A stretch of 64,000 nt of DNA from Streptomyces sp. NBC_00459. Lineage in GTDB: Bacteria; Actinomycetota; Actinomycetes; Streptomycetales; Streptomycetaceae. A program made the translations under genes and the position numbers. Below the pieces are notes generated by a model. The model ran no database searches and was not told where the DNA came from. It worked only from the letters and a program-made list of their open reading frames with translations. This document shows, piece after piece, positions 28,079 to 37,183 of the stretch (position 1 is the first letter of the stretch; every line of letters begins with the position of its first letter). The DNA is taken from assembly GCF_036013955.1 (NCBI RefSeq), contig NZ_CP107903.1, positions 2,356,001-2,420,000 of the forward strand. Reading direction: 5' to 3'.

Positions 28079-28169
28079 ACAACCCTCACACCCTCTTCGG
28101 ACAGTGCACGGGCTCACAGGGACCTTTTAGGGGCCTCTTACAGGAGTCCGTGACACACTCTCCTCCGCT

Positions 28170-28865
28170 ATGGACATATCCGGGACCCACCTCAGAGCCG
28201 TACGCGCGGCACTGTTCACGGCACTCGTCGTGACGCTCAGCAGCGCGTCGCACGTGCTGCTGTCCAGGGTCCCGCTGCCGATGGGGACGGTGGCCGTGAT
28301 CGCCGCCGCCGTCTTCGTCGTCGCGTACGCGCTGGCCGGCCGTGAGCGCGGCTTCGCCCGGATCGCGGCCCTGCTGATCCCGCTGGAGCTGGCCGCCGAC
28401 ACGGTCTTCACCACCGGCCAGACGGTCTGTTACGGCCGGGCGGGCGGTCCGGTCGCCGGCCCGCTGCGCTCGGTCGGCTTCGACGTGCTGTGCGCCGGCG
28501 ACGGTGTGGGCACCCCGCTGGCCCGGGTGGCGGGCTCCGACACCGACCGGGTGGCGGCTCTGCTCGCCCACGCCGACCCCTCGACCGCCTGGCTGCTGCT
28601 GGGCGCGCATGTCGGGGTGGGGCTGCTGGCCGCCGCCTGGCTGCGCCGGGGCGAGCGGGCACTGGCCCAGCTGCTGGGCGCGCTCAGTACCTCCACCTTC
28701 CGCCCGCTGCTGCTGGCCGCCGCCGCGGTGACGGTCCGGTCCGCCCCGGCGGTACGCCGTCTGCCGCGACCGGCTCAGCGCGTCGCCGCCCTCCGCACGC
28801 GCCTGCTCGTGCACTCCCTGGGACGCCGAGGACCACCGCGCCCGAACCTGCTCGCCTTCGCCTGA
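28170..28865 (+). CDS. Unknown membrane protein
   Basis: A 231-residue Ala/Leu/Arg-rich protein with five probable membrane segments: ALFTALVVTLSSASHVLLS, VAVIAAAVFVVAYALAG, AALLIPLELAADTVF, WLLLGAHVGVGLLAAAWL and a segment near LLLAAAAVTV. A TVCYGRAGGP loop with one Cys and a later VLCAGDG could form a disulfide outside the membrane. The C terminus is basic. I do not recognise a family. It precedes a DsbA-like gene by 107 bp, which may be functionally relevant. Confidence 0.72.
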   Translation: MDISGTHLRAVRAALFTALVVTLSSASHVLLSRVPLPMGTVAVIAAAVFVVAYALAGRERGFARIAALLIPLELAADTVFTTGQTVCYGRAGGPVAGPLRSVGFDVLCAGDGVGTPLARVAGSDTDRVAALLAHADPSTAWLLLGAHVGVGLLAAAWLRRGERALAQLLGALSTSTFRPLLLAAAAVTVRSAPAVRRLPRPAQRVAALRTRLLVHSLGRRGPPRPNLLAFA

Positions 28866-28972
28866 GCGACCACTCGCCCGAGCGGCACCGAGCGACGAGC
28901 ACCGGCAAACCCTCATCTCATTTCCGCGTGCGCCGCCACGCCGCGCACGCGTTCCCCAGGGAGATCACCAGC

Positions 28973-29821
28973 ATGAGCAAGCGGAACAGCCAGGCGTCCA
29001 AGAGCGCGGCCCGTGAACGTCTGCGTCAGGAGCGCGAGCGCCAGGCGAAGCGCGACAAGGTCAAGCGCCAGGTCATCGTGGCCGGCGCGGTCGTCGCCGT
29101 CCTCGCGATAGCCGGCGGTATCGGCTACGCGGTCGTGCAGAACAACAAGCCGGGCTACTGGGACACGGCGAAGGACGCGAAGGTCGTCGCGCCGGCCAAC
29201 ACCACGGGCACCAACGGCACGACGGTGATCCTCGGCAAGAGCACCGCCAAGAAGACCCTCAAGCTGTACGAGGACCCGCGCTGCCCGATCTGCGCCCAGT
29301 TCGAGGAGACGGTCGGCCCGACCCTCAAGCAGGACTTCGACGCGGGCAAGTTCAAGATCCAGTACATCGGCGGCACGTTCCTCGACGGTGACACCGACGA
29401 CAACGGGAAGATCCAGATCGGCTCCCGTGGCGAGGGCTCCAAGAACGCGATGAGCGCCATGGGCGCCGCGCTGAACGTGAGCCCCGAGGCGTTCCTGGAG
29501 TACAAGACCGCGCTCTACTCGACGAAGTACCACCCCGAGGAGACGGACGACAAGTTCAAGAGCGACGACTACCTGATCAAGGTGGCGAACACGGTCAGCG
29601 CGCTCAAGAACAACACGAAGTTCCAGACCGCCGTCAAGGACGGCACGTACGACGCCTGGGCGTTGGCGATGTCCCAGACCTTCAACACCAACAAGGACGG
29701 CGTCAACGGCACCCCGAGCCTGGTGATGGACGGCAAGAAGCTCACGGCTCCGAACAGCGAGAACGCGCCGATGACGGTCGCCGACTTCACCACGGCGATC
29801 ACGGCGGCGCTGAAGGCCTGA
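28973..29821 (+). CDS. DsbA-like thiol-disulfide oxidoreductase, membrane anchored
   Basis: A 282-residue protein. A basic N terminus ([20 protein letters not shown]) is followed by one membrane anchor ([22 protein letters not shown]) and an outside thioredoxin fold with helical insertion. The active site is [12 protein letters not shown], a CPIC variant of CxxC. The cis-Pro loop is probably [10 protein letters not shown]. By family it makes or isomerises disulfides, or supplies electrons, in exported proteins. The ATG at 28973 follows AGGGAGATC. A paralogue with the same layout begins at 303 on the minus strand. Confidence 0.93.
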   Translation: MSKRNSQASKSAARERLRQERERQAKRDKVKRQVIVAGAVVAVLAIAGGIGYAVVQNNKPGYWDTAKDAKVVAPANTTGTNGTTVILGKSTAKKTLKLYEDPRCPICAQFEETVGPTLKQDFDAGKFKIQYIGGTFLDGDTDDNGKIQIGSRGEGSKNAMSAMGAALNVSPEAFLEYKTALYSTKYHPEETDDKFKSDDYLIKVANTVSALKNNTKFQTAVKDGTYDAWALAMSQTFNTNKDGVNGTPSLVMDGKKLTAPNSENAPMTVADFTTAITAALKA

Positions 29822-29893
29822 ACAGCGGATTCAGGGGCGTTCGGAGCGCCCGTCGTACGGTCCGCCGCTCGTTCCCGGTGGACGATCAGCCGA

Positions 29894-29926
29894 AGAGCGG
29901 GCGAACTTTTGTCGTTCGCCCGCTCT
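29894..29926 (+). terminator. 13-bp perfect hairpin after the DsbA-like gene
   Basis: Arms AGAGCGGGCGAAC (29894-29906) and the exact complement (29914-29926) enclose the loop TTTTGTC. It is 72 bp after the stop codon and 32 bp before phoD, so it should insulate phoD from upstream transcription. Confidence 0.8.
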
Positions 29927-29932
29927 ACTGCC

Positions 29933-29946
29933 TTACTGGTCAGTAA
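29933..29946. promoter_or_regulatory. TTACTG-gt-CAGTAA palindrome before phoD
   Basis: A 14-bp inverted repeat, 11 bp upstream of the phoD GTG. The shape resembles operators of TetR-type repressors, but no regulator gene lies nearby, so its use is unproven. Confidence 0.4.
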
Positions 29947-29957
29947 TCTCAGCGCCC

Positions 29958-31631
29958 GTGACGAGTCGAAGCTCTTCCTCCGAGTCCACGGGCGCCCGGG
30001 TCAACTCCCTCGCCCCACGCCGCCGTACGGTCGTCAAGGCCGCCGCGGCCACCGCCGTACTGGCCGGCCCGCTGGCCGCCGCACTGCCCGCCCGTGCCGC
30101 TGCCGAGGTCCCCGCCTTCCTGCACGGGGTGGCCTCCGGCGATCCGCTGCCCGACGGCGTCCTGCTGTGGACGCGCGTGACACCCACCGCCGAGGCGATA
30201 CCCGGCTCCGGGCTCGGCCCGGACACCGAGGTGAGCTGGACCGTCGCCCTCGACAGGCAGTTCACGAACGTCGTCTCCAAGGGCTCGACCACCGCGTCGG
30301 CCGCCACCGACCACACGGTCAAGGCGGACATCCGCGGTCTCTCGCCCGCGACGGACTACTGGTTCCGCTTCTCGGCCGGCGGCGCGGACTCCCCCGCCGC
30401 CCGCACCCGCACCGCGCCCGCCGCGGACTCCGCGGTGACGGGCCTGCGCTTCGGCGTGGTCTCGTGCGCCAACTGGGAGGCCGGCTACTTCTCCTCGTAC
30501 CGCCATCTCGCGGCCCGCGGCGACCTGGACGCCTGGCTGCACCTCGGCGACTACATCTACGAGTACGGCACCGGCACGTACGGCACCCGTGGCACCGTCG
30601 TACGCCCGCACTCCCCCGCGCACGAGATCCTCACGCTCGCCGACTACCGCGTACGGCACGGGCGTTACAAGACGGACACCGACCTCCAGGCCCTTCACGC
30701 CGCGGCCCCCGTCATCGCGATCTGGGACGACCACGAGTTCGCCAACGACGCGTGGTCGGGCGGCGCCGAGAACCACACGGAGGGCACGGAGGGCGCCTGG
30801 TCGTCCCGGCAGTCGGCCGCGAAGCAGGCCTACTTCGAGTGGATGCCGGTCCGCCCGGCGATCGCGGGCACCACCTACCGGCGCCTGCGCTTCGGCAAGC
30901 TCGCCGACCTCTCCCTGCTCGATCTGCGTTCCTTCCGCTCCCAGCAGGTGGCCGTGGGCAACGGCTCGGTCGACGACCCGAACCGAACGATCACCGGCCG
31001 GGCCCAACTGGACTGGCTGAAGGCGGGGTTGAAGGCCTCCGACACCACCTGGCGACTGGTCGGGAACTCGGTGATGATCTCGCCGTTCGTCATCGGTTCC
31101 CTCACCGCCGACCTCCTGAAGCCGCTCGCCGAACTGCTCGGCCTGCCCAAGGACGGCCTCGGCCTCATCACCGACCAGTGGGACGGCTACACGGACGACC
31201 GCCGTGAACTCCTCGCCCACCTCCGCTCCAACGCGATCCGCAACACGGTCTTCCTGACCGGCGACATCCACATGGCCTGGGCCAACGACGTGCCCGTGGA
31301 TGCCGGCACCTACCCGCTGTCGCCCTCGGCCGCCACGGAGTTCGTCGTCACGTCGGTCACCTCCGACAACCTCGACGACATCCTCAAGGTCCCCGAGGGC
31401 ACCGTCACCGCGCTCGCCGCGCCGATCATCCAGGCGGCCAACCGGCACGTCCACTGGGTCGACACCGACCGCCACGGCTACGGCGTCCTGGACATCACCG
31501 CCGACCGCGCGCAGATGGACTACTACGTGCTGTCCGACCGCACGAAGACGAACGCGACCTCGACCTGGTGGCGCTCCTACCGCACTCTCAGCGGCACCCA
31601 GAAGGTGGAACGGACGTACCGCCCGGTGTAG
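29958..31631 (+). CDS. phoD: PhoD-type alkaline phosphatase / phosphodiesterase, Tat exported
   Basis: A 557-residue protein from the GTG at 29958. The N terminus has a twin-arginine signal, [17 protein letters not shown], with an Ala-x-Ala cleavage region near ALPARAAA. An N-terminal fibronectin-like domain is followed by the metallophosphatase domain with [21 protein letters not shown] and TGDIHMAW, the metal ligands of the PhoD family (iron and calcium in characterised members). It releases phosphate from mono- or diesters outside the cell. I saw no clear PhoP box in the short upstream gap. Confidence 0.94.
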   Translation: MTSRSSSSESTGARVNSLAPRRRTVVKAAAATAVLAGPLAAALPARAAAEVPAFLHGVASGDPLPDGVLLWTRVTPTAEAIPGSGLGPDTEVSWTVALDRQFTNVVSKGSTTASAATDHTVKADIRGLSPATDYWFRFSAGGADSPAARTRTAPAADSAVTGLRFGVVSCANWEAGYFSSYRHLAARGDLDAWLHLGDYIYEYGTGTYGTRGTVVRPHSPAHEILTLADYRVRHGRYKTDTDLQALHAAAPVIAIWDDHEFANDAWSGGAENHTEGTEGAWSSRQSAAKQAYFEWMPVRPAIAGTTYRRLRFGKLADLSLLDLRSFRSQQVAVGNGSVDDPNRTITGRAQLDWLKAGLKASDTTWRLVGNSVMISPFVIGSLTADLLKPLAELLGLPKDGLGLITDQWDGYTDDRRELLAHLRSNAIRNTVFLTGDIHMAWANDVPVDAGTYPLSPSAATEFVVTSVTSDNLDDILKVPEGTVTALAAPIIQAANRHVHWVDTDRHGYGVLDITADRAQMDYYVLSDRTKTNATSTWWRSYRTLSGTQKVERTYRPV

Positions 31632-31672
31632 CCCGCGCAAGGCCGGTCACGGCGGTCCTCGAAGAACCGGCC

Positions 31673-32242
31673 CTACAGACTGTCGAGGAAGCCGAGCGCC
31701 ACCCGCCAGGTGGCCTCGGCCGCCTCCTCGTCGTAGTCCGGGAGGTCGGGGTCGGTGTAGAGGTGACCGGCCCCGGCATACCGGTAGATCTCCACGTCGG
31801 CGCCCGCCTTGCCCATCTGGAGATACCAGGAGCCCAGCCAGTCGTCGGTCTCGAACGCGTCCGGCTCGGCCACGTGCAGCTGGACCGGCAGTTCGTCCAC
31901 CGACGCGGTCTCGGCGATGTCCGACGTGCCGTGCAGCAGCAACAGCCCGCGTGCCTTGTCGTCCCCGAGCGCGAGCGTCTGCGCGGTCGCGGCACCGAAC
32001 GAGAACCCCGCGTACACCAGACCCCGCCCGGAGTAGGGCGCGGCGGCCAGGATCGCCCGTCTGAGCAGCTCGTCCTTGCCCATGACGTCCTTGAAGGCCA
32101 TGCCCTCCTCGACGGTCTCGAAGGTGTGCCCGTCGAACAGGTCGGGGGTCCACACCTCGTGTCCGGCCGCCCGCAGCCGGTCCGCCGCCGCGCGCACGGC
32201 GGGGCGGAGCCCATAGGTCGAGTGAAAGAGCATGACGTTCAT
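31673..32242 (-). CDS. Dienelactone hydrolase family protein
   Basis: A 189-residue alpha/beta hydrolase. The nucleophile elbow is GFSFGAAT, with Ser in place of the Cys of classical dienelactone hydrolase, so a serine esterase or hydrolase is likely. The catalytic His is probably in GAGHLYTD. The N terminus (MNVMLFHSTYGLRPAVRAAADRLRAAGHEVWTPD) is typical of the family. It converges on phoD with a 41-bp gap holding a weak 7-bp inverted repeat. The substrate is unknown. Confidence 0.9.
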   Translation of the reverse strand: MNVMLFHSTYGLRPAVRAAADRLRAAGHEVWTPDLFDGHTFETVEEGMAFKDVMGKDELLRRAILAAAPYSGRGLVYAGFSFGAATAQTLALGDDKARGLLLLHGTSDIAETASVDELPVQLHVAEPDAFETDDWLGSWYLQMGKAGADVEIYRYAGAGHLYTDPDLPDYDEEAAEATWRVALGFLDSL

Positions 32243-32379
32243 GAGGACATCGTGCCAGCCACCACTGACACCACCCGACGGCGATCAGCCCCGAAGACAT
32301 CAGGAAGACATCGGCATGTGTGCCAGCACACCCGGGGTCACATGTTCATGACCGCCCTTCTCCGGTTACGTTCTCCCGC

Positions 32380-33495
32380 ATGGAGAACGTACTGCGCCCG
32401 CTGATCGTCCTCGGTGGCTCGGTCGTGCTCACGCTGCTGATCGGCTGGGCCACGGACCGCTTGCTGCGCAAGGCGGACGAACGCCGGACCGAGACACCAC
32501 TGTGGGGACTGCTGCGCCGGGGCCGTGTGCCCTACCAGCTCGTCCTGTGCGCGGCGCTGCTCAGAGGGTCCTACCACGAGGCCGACCTGCTCAGGGAGCA
32601 CCAGGTCGCCGTCGGCCGGGCCCTGACGCTGGTGCTGATCGGCTCGACGGCCTGGCTGATCGTCCGTATCGCGGCGGCGGTCGTGGACACCTCGTACACC
32701 CGTTACGCGCGCGTCCACCGCGACCCGGCCCGGGTCCGCCGGGTCCGCACCCAGGTGTCGCTGATCACTCGGGTGGTCGCGGCGGTCGTGGGCGTCGTGG
32801 CGGTGGCGGCGATGCTGCTGACGTTCCCGGCGATGCGTGCGGCCGGCGCCTCGTTGCTGGCGTCGGCGGGGATTCTGGGCATCGTCGCGGGTGTGGCGGC
32901 CCAGTCGACGCTGAGCAACATGTTCGCGGGGTTCCAGATCGCCTTCGGCGACATGGTGCGCCTCGGCGACACGGTCGTGGTGGATGGCGAGTGGGGCACG
33001 GTCGACGAGATCACGCTGACGTTCCTGAGCGTGCGCACCTGGGACGAGCGCCGCATCACGATGCCGGTGTCCTACTTCACCTCGAAGCCCTTCGAGAACT
33101 GGTCGCGGGGCGGGGCCCAGATGACCGGCATCGTCTTCTGGCACCTGGACCACAGCGCGCCCATGGACGCGATGCGGGAGAAGCTGCGCGACCTCCTGCG
33201 CGAGTGCCCGGCCTGGGACGGCCGCGCCTGCGACCTGTCCGTCACGGACGCCACACCGAGCACCATGGAGGTACGAGCCCTGGTGACGGCCAAGGACGCG
33301 GACGACGTCTGGAAGGTCCGGGTGCACGTCCGAGAGGGCATGATCCGCTGGCTGGCCGAGCAGCACCCGTACGCCCTCCCCCGGGTCAACACGGCGGACG
33401 CGTCCCTGCCCCCGGGCGTCGAGGCGACCCGCCGCTTCCAGGACGGAGCCCCTCGCAGGGCCCACGAAACTCCAAGGACAGCCGGCCGGCCCTGA
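32380..33495 (+). CDS. Mechanosensitive channel, MscS family
   Basis: A 371-residue membrane protein. Four N-terminal helices lead to the pore-lining segment GASLLASAGILGIVAGVAAQSTLSN and the conserved FAGFQIAFGDMVRLGDTVVV, the start of the cytoplasmic beta domain. The C-terminal vestibule domain and a disordered tail follow. It should open under hypo-osmotic membrane tension to release solutes. The ATG at 32380 (MENVLRPLIVLGG) is close to the upstream divergent hydrolase and has no clear ribosome site. Confidence 0.93.
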   Translation: MENVLRPLIVLGGSVVLTLLIGWATDRLLRKADERRTETPLWGLLRRGRVPYQLVLCAALLRGSYHEADLLREHQVAVGRALTLVLIGSTAWLIVRIAAAVVDTSYTRYARVHRDPARVRRVRTQVSLITRVVAAVVGVVAVAAMLLTFPAMRAAGASLLASAGILGIVAGVAAQSTLSNMFAGFQIAFGDMVRLGDTVVVDGEWGTVDEITLTFLSVRTWDERRITMPVSYFTSKPFENWSRGGAQMTGIVFWHLDHSAPMDAMREKLRDLLRECPAWDGRACDLSVTDATPSTMEVRALVTAKDADDVWKVRVHVREGMIRWLAEQHPYALPRVNTADASLPPGVEATRRFQDGAPRRAHETPRTAGRP

Positions 33496-33592
33496 ACCCA
33501 CGGCGGATCAGCCGCCGACGAAGGAGCACCCCCAGGCGAGGTCAACCTCTCAACGGACCCGCCACGGGCGGTGCGCGGGTGCAAGAGAAAAC

Positions 33593-34063
33593 TCAAAGAG
33601 AGCGGCGCATCCCAAGATGCGCGATGCCCGCCTCGTAGAACTCGTCCCCGTACCCCGCATATCCGAGCCGCTCGTAGAACCCCAGCGCGGAGGTCTGCGC
33701 ATGAAGATCCACCGCGGCGAGCCCCAGCCCCCGAGCCGCCGCCTCGATACCCCGCACGAGCGCGACCCCGACCCCCAGGCCCCGCGCTTCCTTCCGCACG
33801 GCGAGCCGCCCGAGCGACCCCACGGACAGATCGCCCCCGGTCCTGCCGACGGCCGCCTCCCCGTACAGCAACCGCCCCGTTCCGAGCGCCACCCCGTCGT
33901 CCCTGACGGCCAGCACATGCAGCGCGCCCGCGTCGAACTCGTCGTATTCCAGGTCCTCCGGCACCCGCTGCTCCGCGACGAAGACCTCCTTGCGCACCGC
34001 GAAACAGGCCTCGCGGTCGGCGGCGTCCTCGGCGACGCGGACCGCGTACGACGGCGGGGTCAT
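33593..34063 (-). CDS. GNAT acetyltransferase, ElaA-like
   Basis: A 156-residue N-acetyltransferase. The acetyl-CoA binding region is [22 protein letters not shown], and the C-terminal [24 protein letters not shown] ends in the DGIPHxxM-type motif seen in ElaA. The substrate is unknown. The ATG at 34063 overlaps the stop of the pseudouridine synthase gene (ATGA), so the two are co-translated. Confidence 0.9.
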   Translation of the reverse strand: MTPPSYAVRVAEDAADREACFAVRKEVFVAEQRVPEDLEYDEFDAGALHVLAVRDDGVALGTGRLLYGEAAVGRTGGDLSVGSLGRLAVRKEARGLGVGVALVRGIEAAARGLGLAAVDLHAQTSALGFYERLGYAGYGDEFYEAGIAHLGMRRSL

Positions 34064-35004
34064 GCGTACGTCTCCTCGCGCACCCGCTCCAGGGCGGTCG
34101 CCAGGTCCTCCGGGTAGTCGCTCTCGAACTCGACCCACGTCCCGTCCCCCGGGTGCTCGAAGCCGAGGCGTACGGCGTGCAGCCACTGGCGGGTCAGGCC
34201 GAGCCGCTTGGAGAGCGTCGGGTCCGCCCCGTACGTCAGGTCGCCGACGCAGGGGTGCCGGTGGGCGGCCATGTGGACGCGGATCTGGTGGGTGCGGCCG
34301 GTCTCCAGCTTCACGTCGAGCAGGGAGGCCGAGCGGAACGCCTCGATGAGGTCGTAGTGCGTGACGGACGGCTTGCCCTCGGCCGTGACCGCCCACTTGT
34401 AGTCGTGGGTGGGGTGCCTGCCGATGGGCGCGTCGATCGTGCCGCTCATCGGGTCCGGGTGGCCCTGGACCAGCGCGTGATAGCGCTTGTCGACCGTGCG
34501 CTCCTTGAACTGGCGCTTGAGCGACGTGTACGCGCGCTCCGACTTGGCGACCGCCATCAGGCCGGACGTGCCGACGTCGAGCCGGTGCACGATGCCCTGG
34601 CGCTCGGCGGCACCGGAGGTGGAGATGCGGTATCCGGCGGCTGCGAGCCCGCCGATGACGGTCGTCCCGGTCCAGCCGGGCGAGGGGTGCGCGGCCACGC
34701 CGACGGGCTTGACGATCACGACGATGTCGTCGTCGTCGTGCACGATCACCATGCCCTCGACCGGCTCGGCCACCACCTGCACGGGCGCGGGCGCCTGCGG
34801 CATCTCGACCTCCAGCCAGGCCCCGCCGTGCACCCGCTCCGACTTGCCGACCACCGAGCCGTCGACCGTGACCTTCCCCGCCGCGGCCAGCTCGGCGGCC
34901 TTCGTACGGGAGAAGCCGAACATCCGGGAGATGGCGGCGTCGACACGCTCACCCTCCAGGCCGTCCGGCACGGGCAGGTTGCGGATCTCGGGAATCGTAC
35001 TCAC
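34060..35004 (-). CDS. rluD: RluD-type pseudouridine synthase
   Basis: About 314 residues from the GTG at 35004 ([15 protein letters not shown]). An N-terminal S4 RNA-binding domain ([26 protein letters not shown]) is followed by the catalytic domain with the active-site Asp in [18 protein letters not shown] and the [13 protein letters not shown] motif. By family it converts uridines of large-subunit rRNA helices to pseudouridine. It sits 66 bp downstream of lspA, the usual actinobacterial lspA-rluD pairing. Confidence 0.95.
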   Translation of the reverse strand: MSTIPEIRNLPVPDGLEGERVDAAISRMFGFSRTKAAELAAAGKVTVDGSVVGKSERVHGGAWLEVEMPQAPAPVQVVAEPVEGMVIVHDDDDIVVIVKPVGVAAHPSPGWTGTTVIGGLAAAGYRISTSGAAERQGIVHRLDVGTSGLMAVAKSERAYTSLKRQFKERTVDKRYHALVQGHPDPMSGTIDAPIGRHPTHDYKWAVTAEGKPSVTHYDLIEAFRSASLLDVKLETGRTHQIRVHMAAHRHPCVGDLTYGADPTLSKRLGLTRQWLHAVRLGFEHPGDGTWVEFESDYPEDLATALERVREETYA

Positions 35005-35070
35005 CCGTCGAGTATGCAGGACGGGCCCGACGCCCCCGACCGTGCCTGTGGACAAACCCCGCCCGGGCCG

Positions 35071-35643
35071 TCAGTCCTTGTGGACGGTCCCGTCCGGATC
35101 GAGCCCCTTGAAGGACAGCAGAACGATCAGGATGCCACCGCAGACGATCGCCGAGTCGGCCAGGTTGAAGACCGCGAAGTGCTTGGGCGCGATGAAGTCG
35201 ACGACCGCGCCCTCGAAGACGCCGGGCGAACGGAAGATCCGGTCGGTCAGATTGCCCAGCGCGCCGCCGAGCAGCAGACCGAGCGCGATCGCCCAAGGCA
35301 GGCTGTAGAGCTTGCGGGCCAGGCGGGCGATCACGACGATCACGGCCGCCGCGATGACCGTGAAGATCACCGTGAAGGCCTCACCCATGCCGAAGGCGGC
35401 GCCCGCGTTGCGGATCGCCTCGAACTTCAGCCAGTCCCCGATGATCTCGATCGGCGCATGATGCTCCAGCTTCGCGACCACGATCATCTTGCTGGCGAGG
35501 TCCAGCGCGTACGCCAGCGCGGCGACCGTGAACAGGACGAGGATCCGGCGCCTGCCACGGGGCCGCTCGTCCGGCGTTTCCGACTCGGCTCCCGCCGCGT
35601 CCGGGATGTCCGGCGTACCGATGATGCGCTCCGCCTCTGCCAC
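35071..35643 (-). CDS. lspA: Lipoprotein signal peptidase (signal peptidase II)
   Basis: A 190-residue membrane aspartyl protease cleaving prolipoproteins before the lipidated Cys. Four helices are visible. Conserved boxes are [22 protein letters not shown] and [23 protein letters not shown], with the two catalytic Asp in the DFI and NLADS segments. The N terminus carries a 30-residue hydrophilic extension. The GTG at 35643 is preceded by GAGGGACTCAC. Confidence 0.95.
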   Translation of the reverse strand: MAEAERIIGTPDIPDAAGAESETPDERPRGRRRILVLFTVAALAYALDLASKMIVVAKLEHHAPIEIIGDWLKFEAIRNAGAAFGMGEAFTVIFTVIAAAVIVVIARLARKLYSLPWAIALGLLLGGALGNLTDRIFRSPGVFEGAVVDFIAPKHFAVFNLADSAIVCGGILIVLLSFKGLDPDGTVHKD

Positions 35644-35758
35644 GTGAGTCCCTCAACCTAGGTTCCTGACTGAGGACGAGAGTACGACACGCCTCCTGGC
35701 ACACAGGAGCGCAGGAGGCACACGGCGGGGATCGGCACGACAGGGCTCCGTGGTGCGG

Positions 35759-36604
35759 TCAGTAGCGCCGCTCCTGCTTCTGCTTGCACTCGACGCACAG
35801 CGTCGCGCGCGGGAAGGCCTGCATACGCGCCTTGCCGATCGCGTTGCCGCAGTTCTCGCACAGGCCGTACGTGCCCGTGTCCAGCCGCTCCAGGGCCCGC
35901 TCGTCCTGGACGAGCATCTCGCGCGCGTTGGCCGCCAGCGCCATCTCGGCCTCGCGCGTGGTGTTCTTGGTGCCGGTGTCCGCCTGGTCGTCGCCCGCAC
36001 CGTCCCCGGAGTCCCGCATCAGACCCACGAGGGACTGCTCGGACGCCGTGATCTCGGCGCGCAGCCGCTGGACCTCGGACTGCAGCTCGGCGCGTGCCTC
36101 AGCCACCTCCTCCGGGGTCCATGGATCCTCACCGGGGCGTACGGCGAGTTCGCCCGGCTCCAGCGCCGTGACGATCCGCGCCTTGGGTAGTACCGCGCTG
36201 GGCTTCTTCGCCGTCGTGGTCGTGCCCGCAGTCTTCTTCGCAACCACCGTCGTGGCTCCCGTCGTCTTCGCGGCCTCGGCCGCGCCCGCCTTGTTGGCAG
36301 TGCTCTTCCTGGCCGTGCTCTTCGTGGAGGTGCGCTTACCGGTGCCGCCCTGAGCTGCGGTGCTTTTGGGAGCGGCAGCCCTCTTCGCGACGGCTGTCTT
36401 CGCGACGGCCTTCTTGGCCACCGTCTTCCTGGCCACAGCGGTACTTCCCACCGCTTTCGTGGCCACCGTCTTCTTTGTGGCGCCCTTCTTGAGAGCACTC
36501 TTCTTGGCGTCCGTGCCCTTGCCACTGCCGGAGGCCCTCGCGGCCGTGGATCCAGTGGATCTGCCGGTCGCCGACTGCTGCTCGGCGGTCTTTTTCGCCA
36601 CCAT
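35759..36604 (-). CDS. DksA/TraR zinc-finger protein with histone-H1-like Lys-Ala tail
   Basis: A 281-residue protein. The first about 145 residues are Lys/Ala/Thr-rich with repeats such as KKTVAKKAVAKTAVAKRA, resembling histone H1 tails. The C-terminal 110 residues are a DksA/TraR-type domain: a coiled coil (EEVAEARAELQSEVQRLRAEI) with the zinc finger CENCGNAI...CVECK. DksA-like proteins bind RNA polymerase; the tail may bind DNA, as in other actinobacterial proteins of this layout. The ATG at 36604 follows AAGGGG. It is divergent from the ileS leader. Confidence 0.9.
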   Translation of the reverse strand: MVAKKTAEQQSATGRSTGSTAARASGSGKGTDAKKSALKKGATKKTVATKAVGSTAVARKTVAKKAVAKTAVAKRAAAPKSTAAQGGTGKRTSTKSTARKSTANKAGAAEAAKTTGATTVVAKKTAGTTTTAKKPSAVLPKARIVTALEPGELAVRPGEDPWTPEEVAEARAELQSEVQRLRAEITASEQSLVGLMRDSGDGAGDDQADTGTKNTTREAEMALAANAREMLVQDERALERLDTGTYGLCENCGNAIGKARMQAFPRATLCVECKQKQERRY

Positions 36605-36869
36605 GGCCGCGGCCCCTTCACATATTGTGATCTTGCTCGCGAATCGTGCTGGGACGATAAATCGACTTGAGTCCCGCGGCAACGGGGAACGCCACCCGAT
36701 TCGCCCACCCCGCCGGTCGCTCGGAGCAAGCCTGCAAGCGTTTTGCCCAGCTCCCCGCCTGGTAATCCGCCGAGCCGCGCGTCCCGGAATGCGGACACCC
36801 GGCCCTGGCCATTCGGGTGGCCCGGAAACCCGGTCGGCCGCTGTCCGTGGGGCGCCGTACACTGGCGGA
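36605..36869. other. Gap between dksA-like gene and ileS leader
   Basis: I see no credible gene here. The part next to 36604 holds the dksA-like ribosome site and presumably its promoter. TACACT at about 36855-36860 could be the -10 box of the ileS leader promoter; no good -35 was found. Confidence 0.4.
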
Positions 36870-37183
36870 GCGAGAAGCGTGGATGGGGACGAGTAGCGGC
36901 GTACGCAGCCCAGAGCGACCCGGGGACGGTGGAAGCCCGGGGGCGAGCGCGACGCGAAGATCACCCCGGAGCCGCCGGAAGAAAGCCGCAGCGAGGCGAG
37001 CAGCACAGCCAAGGCCTGTAGACCCGGCATCGCGACCCCAATGAGGGGGCTCATCGGTGCGCACGATGCACCGGGGAGCCAAGGAGGGTGGTACCGCGGG
37101 AGTACGCCGTACACGGCGTCCGGAGAATTCCGGCTCTCGTCCCTCCGACGGAAGGCAGAAAGTCCGCCGGAGGAAGCTCGCTG
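36870..37183 (+). promoter_or_regulatory. T-box leader of ileS, probably translational
   Basis: The T-box sequence AGGGTGGTACCGCG is at 37085-37098, matching the family consensus whose TGG pairs with the tRNA acceptor end. Upstream, GAGTAG (about 36891) and GGGACGGTGGAAGCCC (about 36934) look like Stem I parts, and ATC at 36960-36962 after GCGAAG is a suitable isoleucine specifier. Downstream, CCTCCGACGG (37142-37151) can pair with CCGCCGGAGG (37164-37173), hiding the ribosome site GGAGGAAG. This arrangement suits control of translation by uncharged tRNA(Ile), as known for actinobacterial ileS. Boundaries are approximate. Confidence 0.88.
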
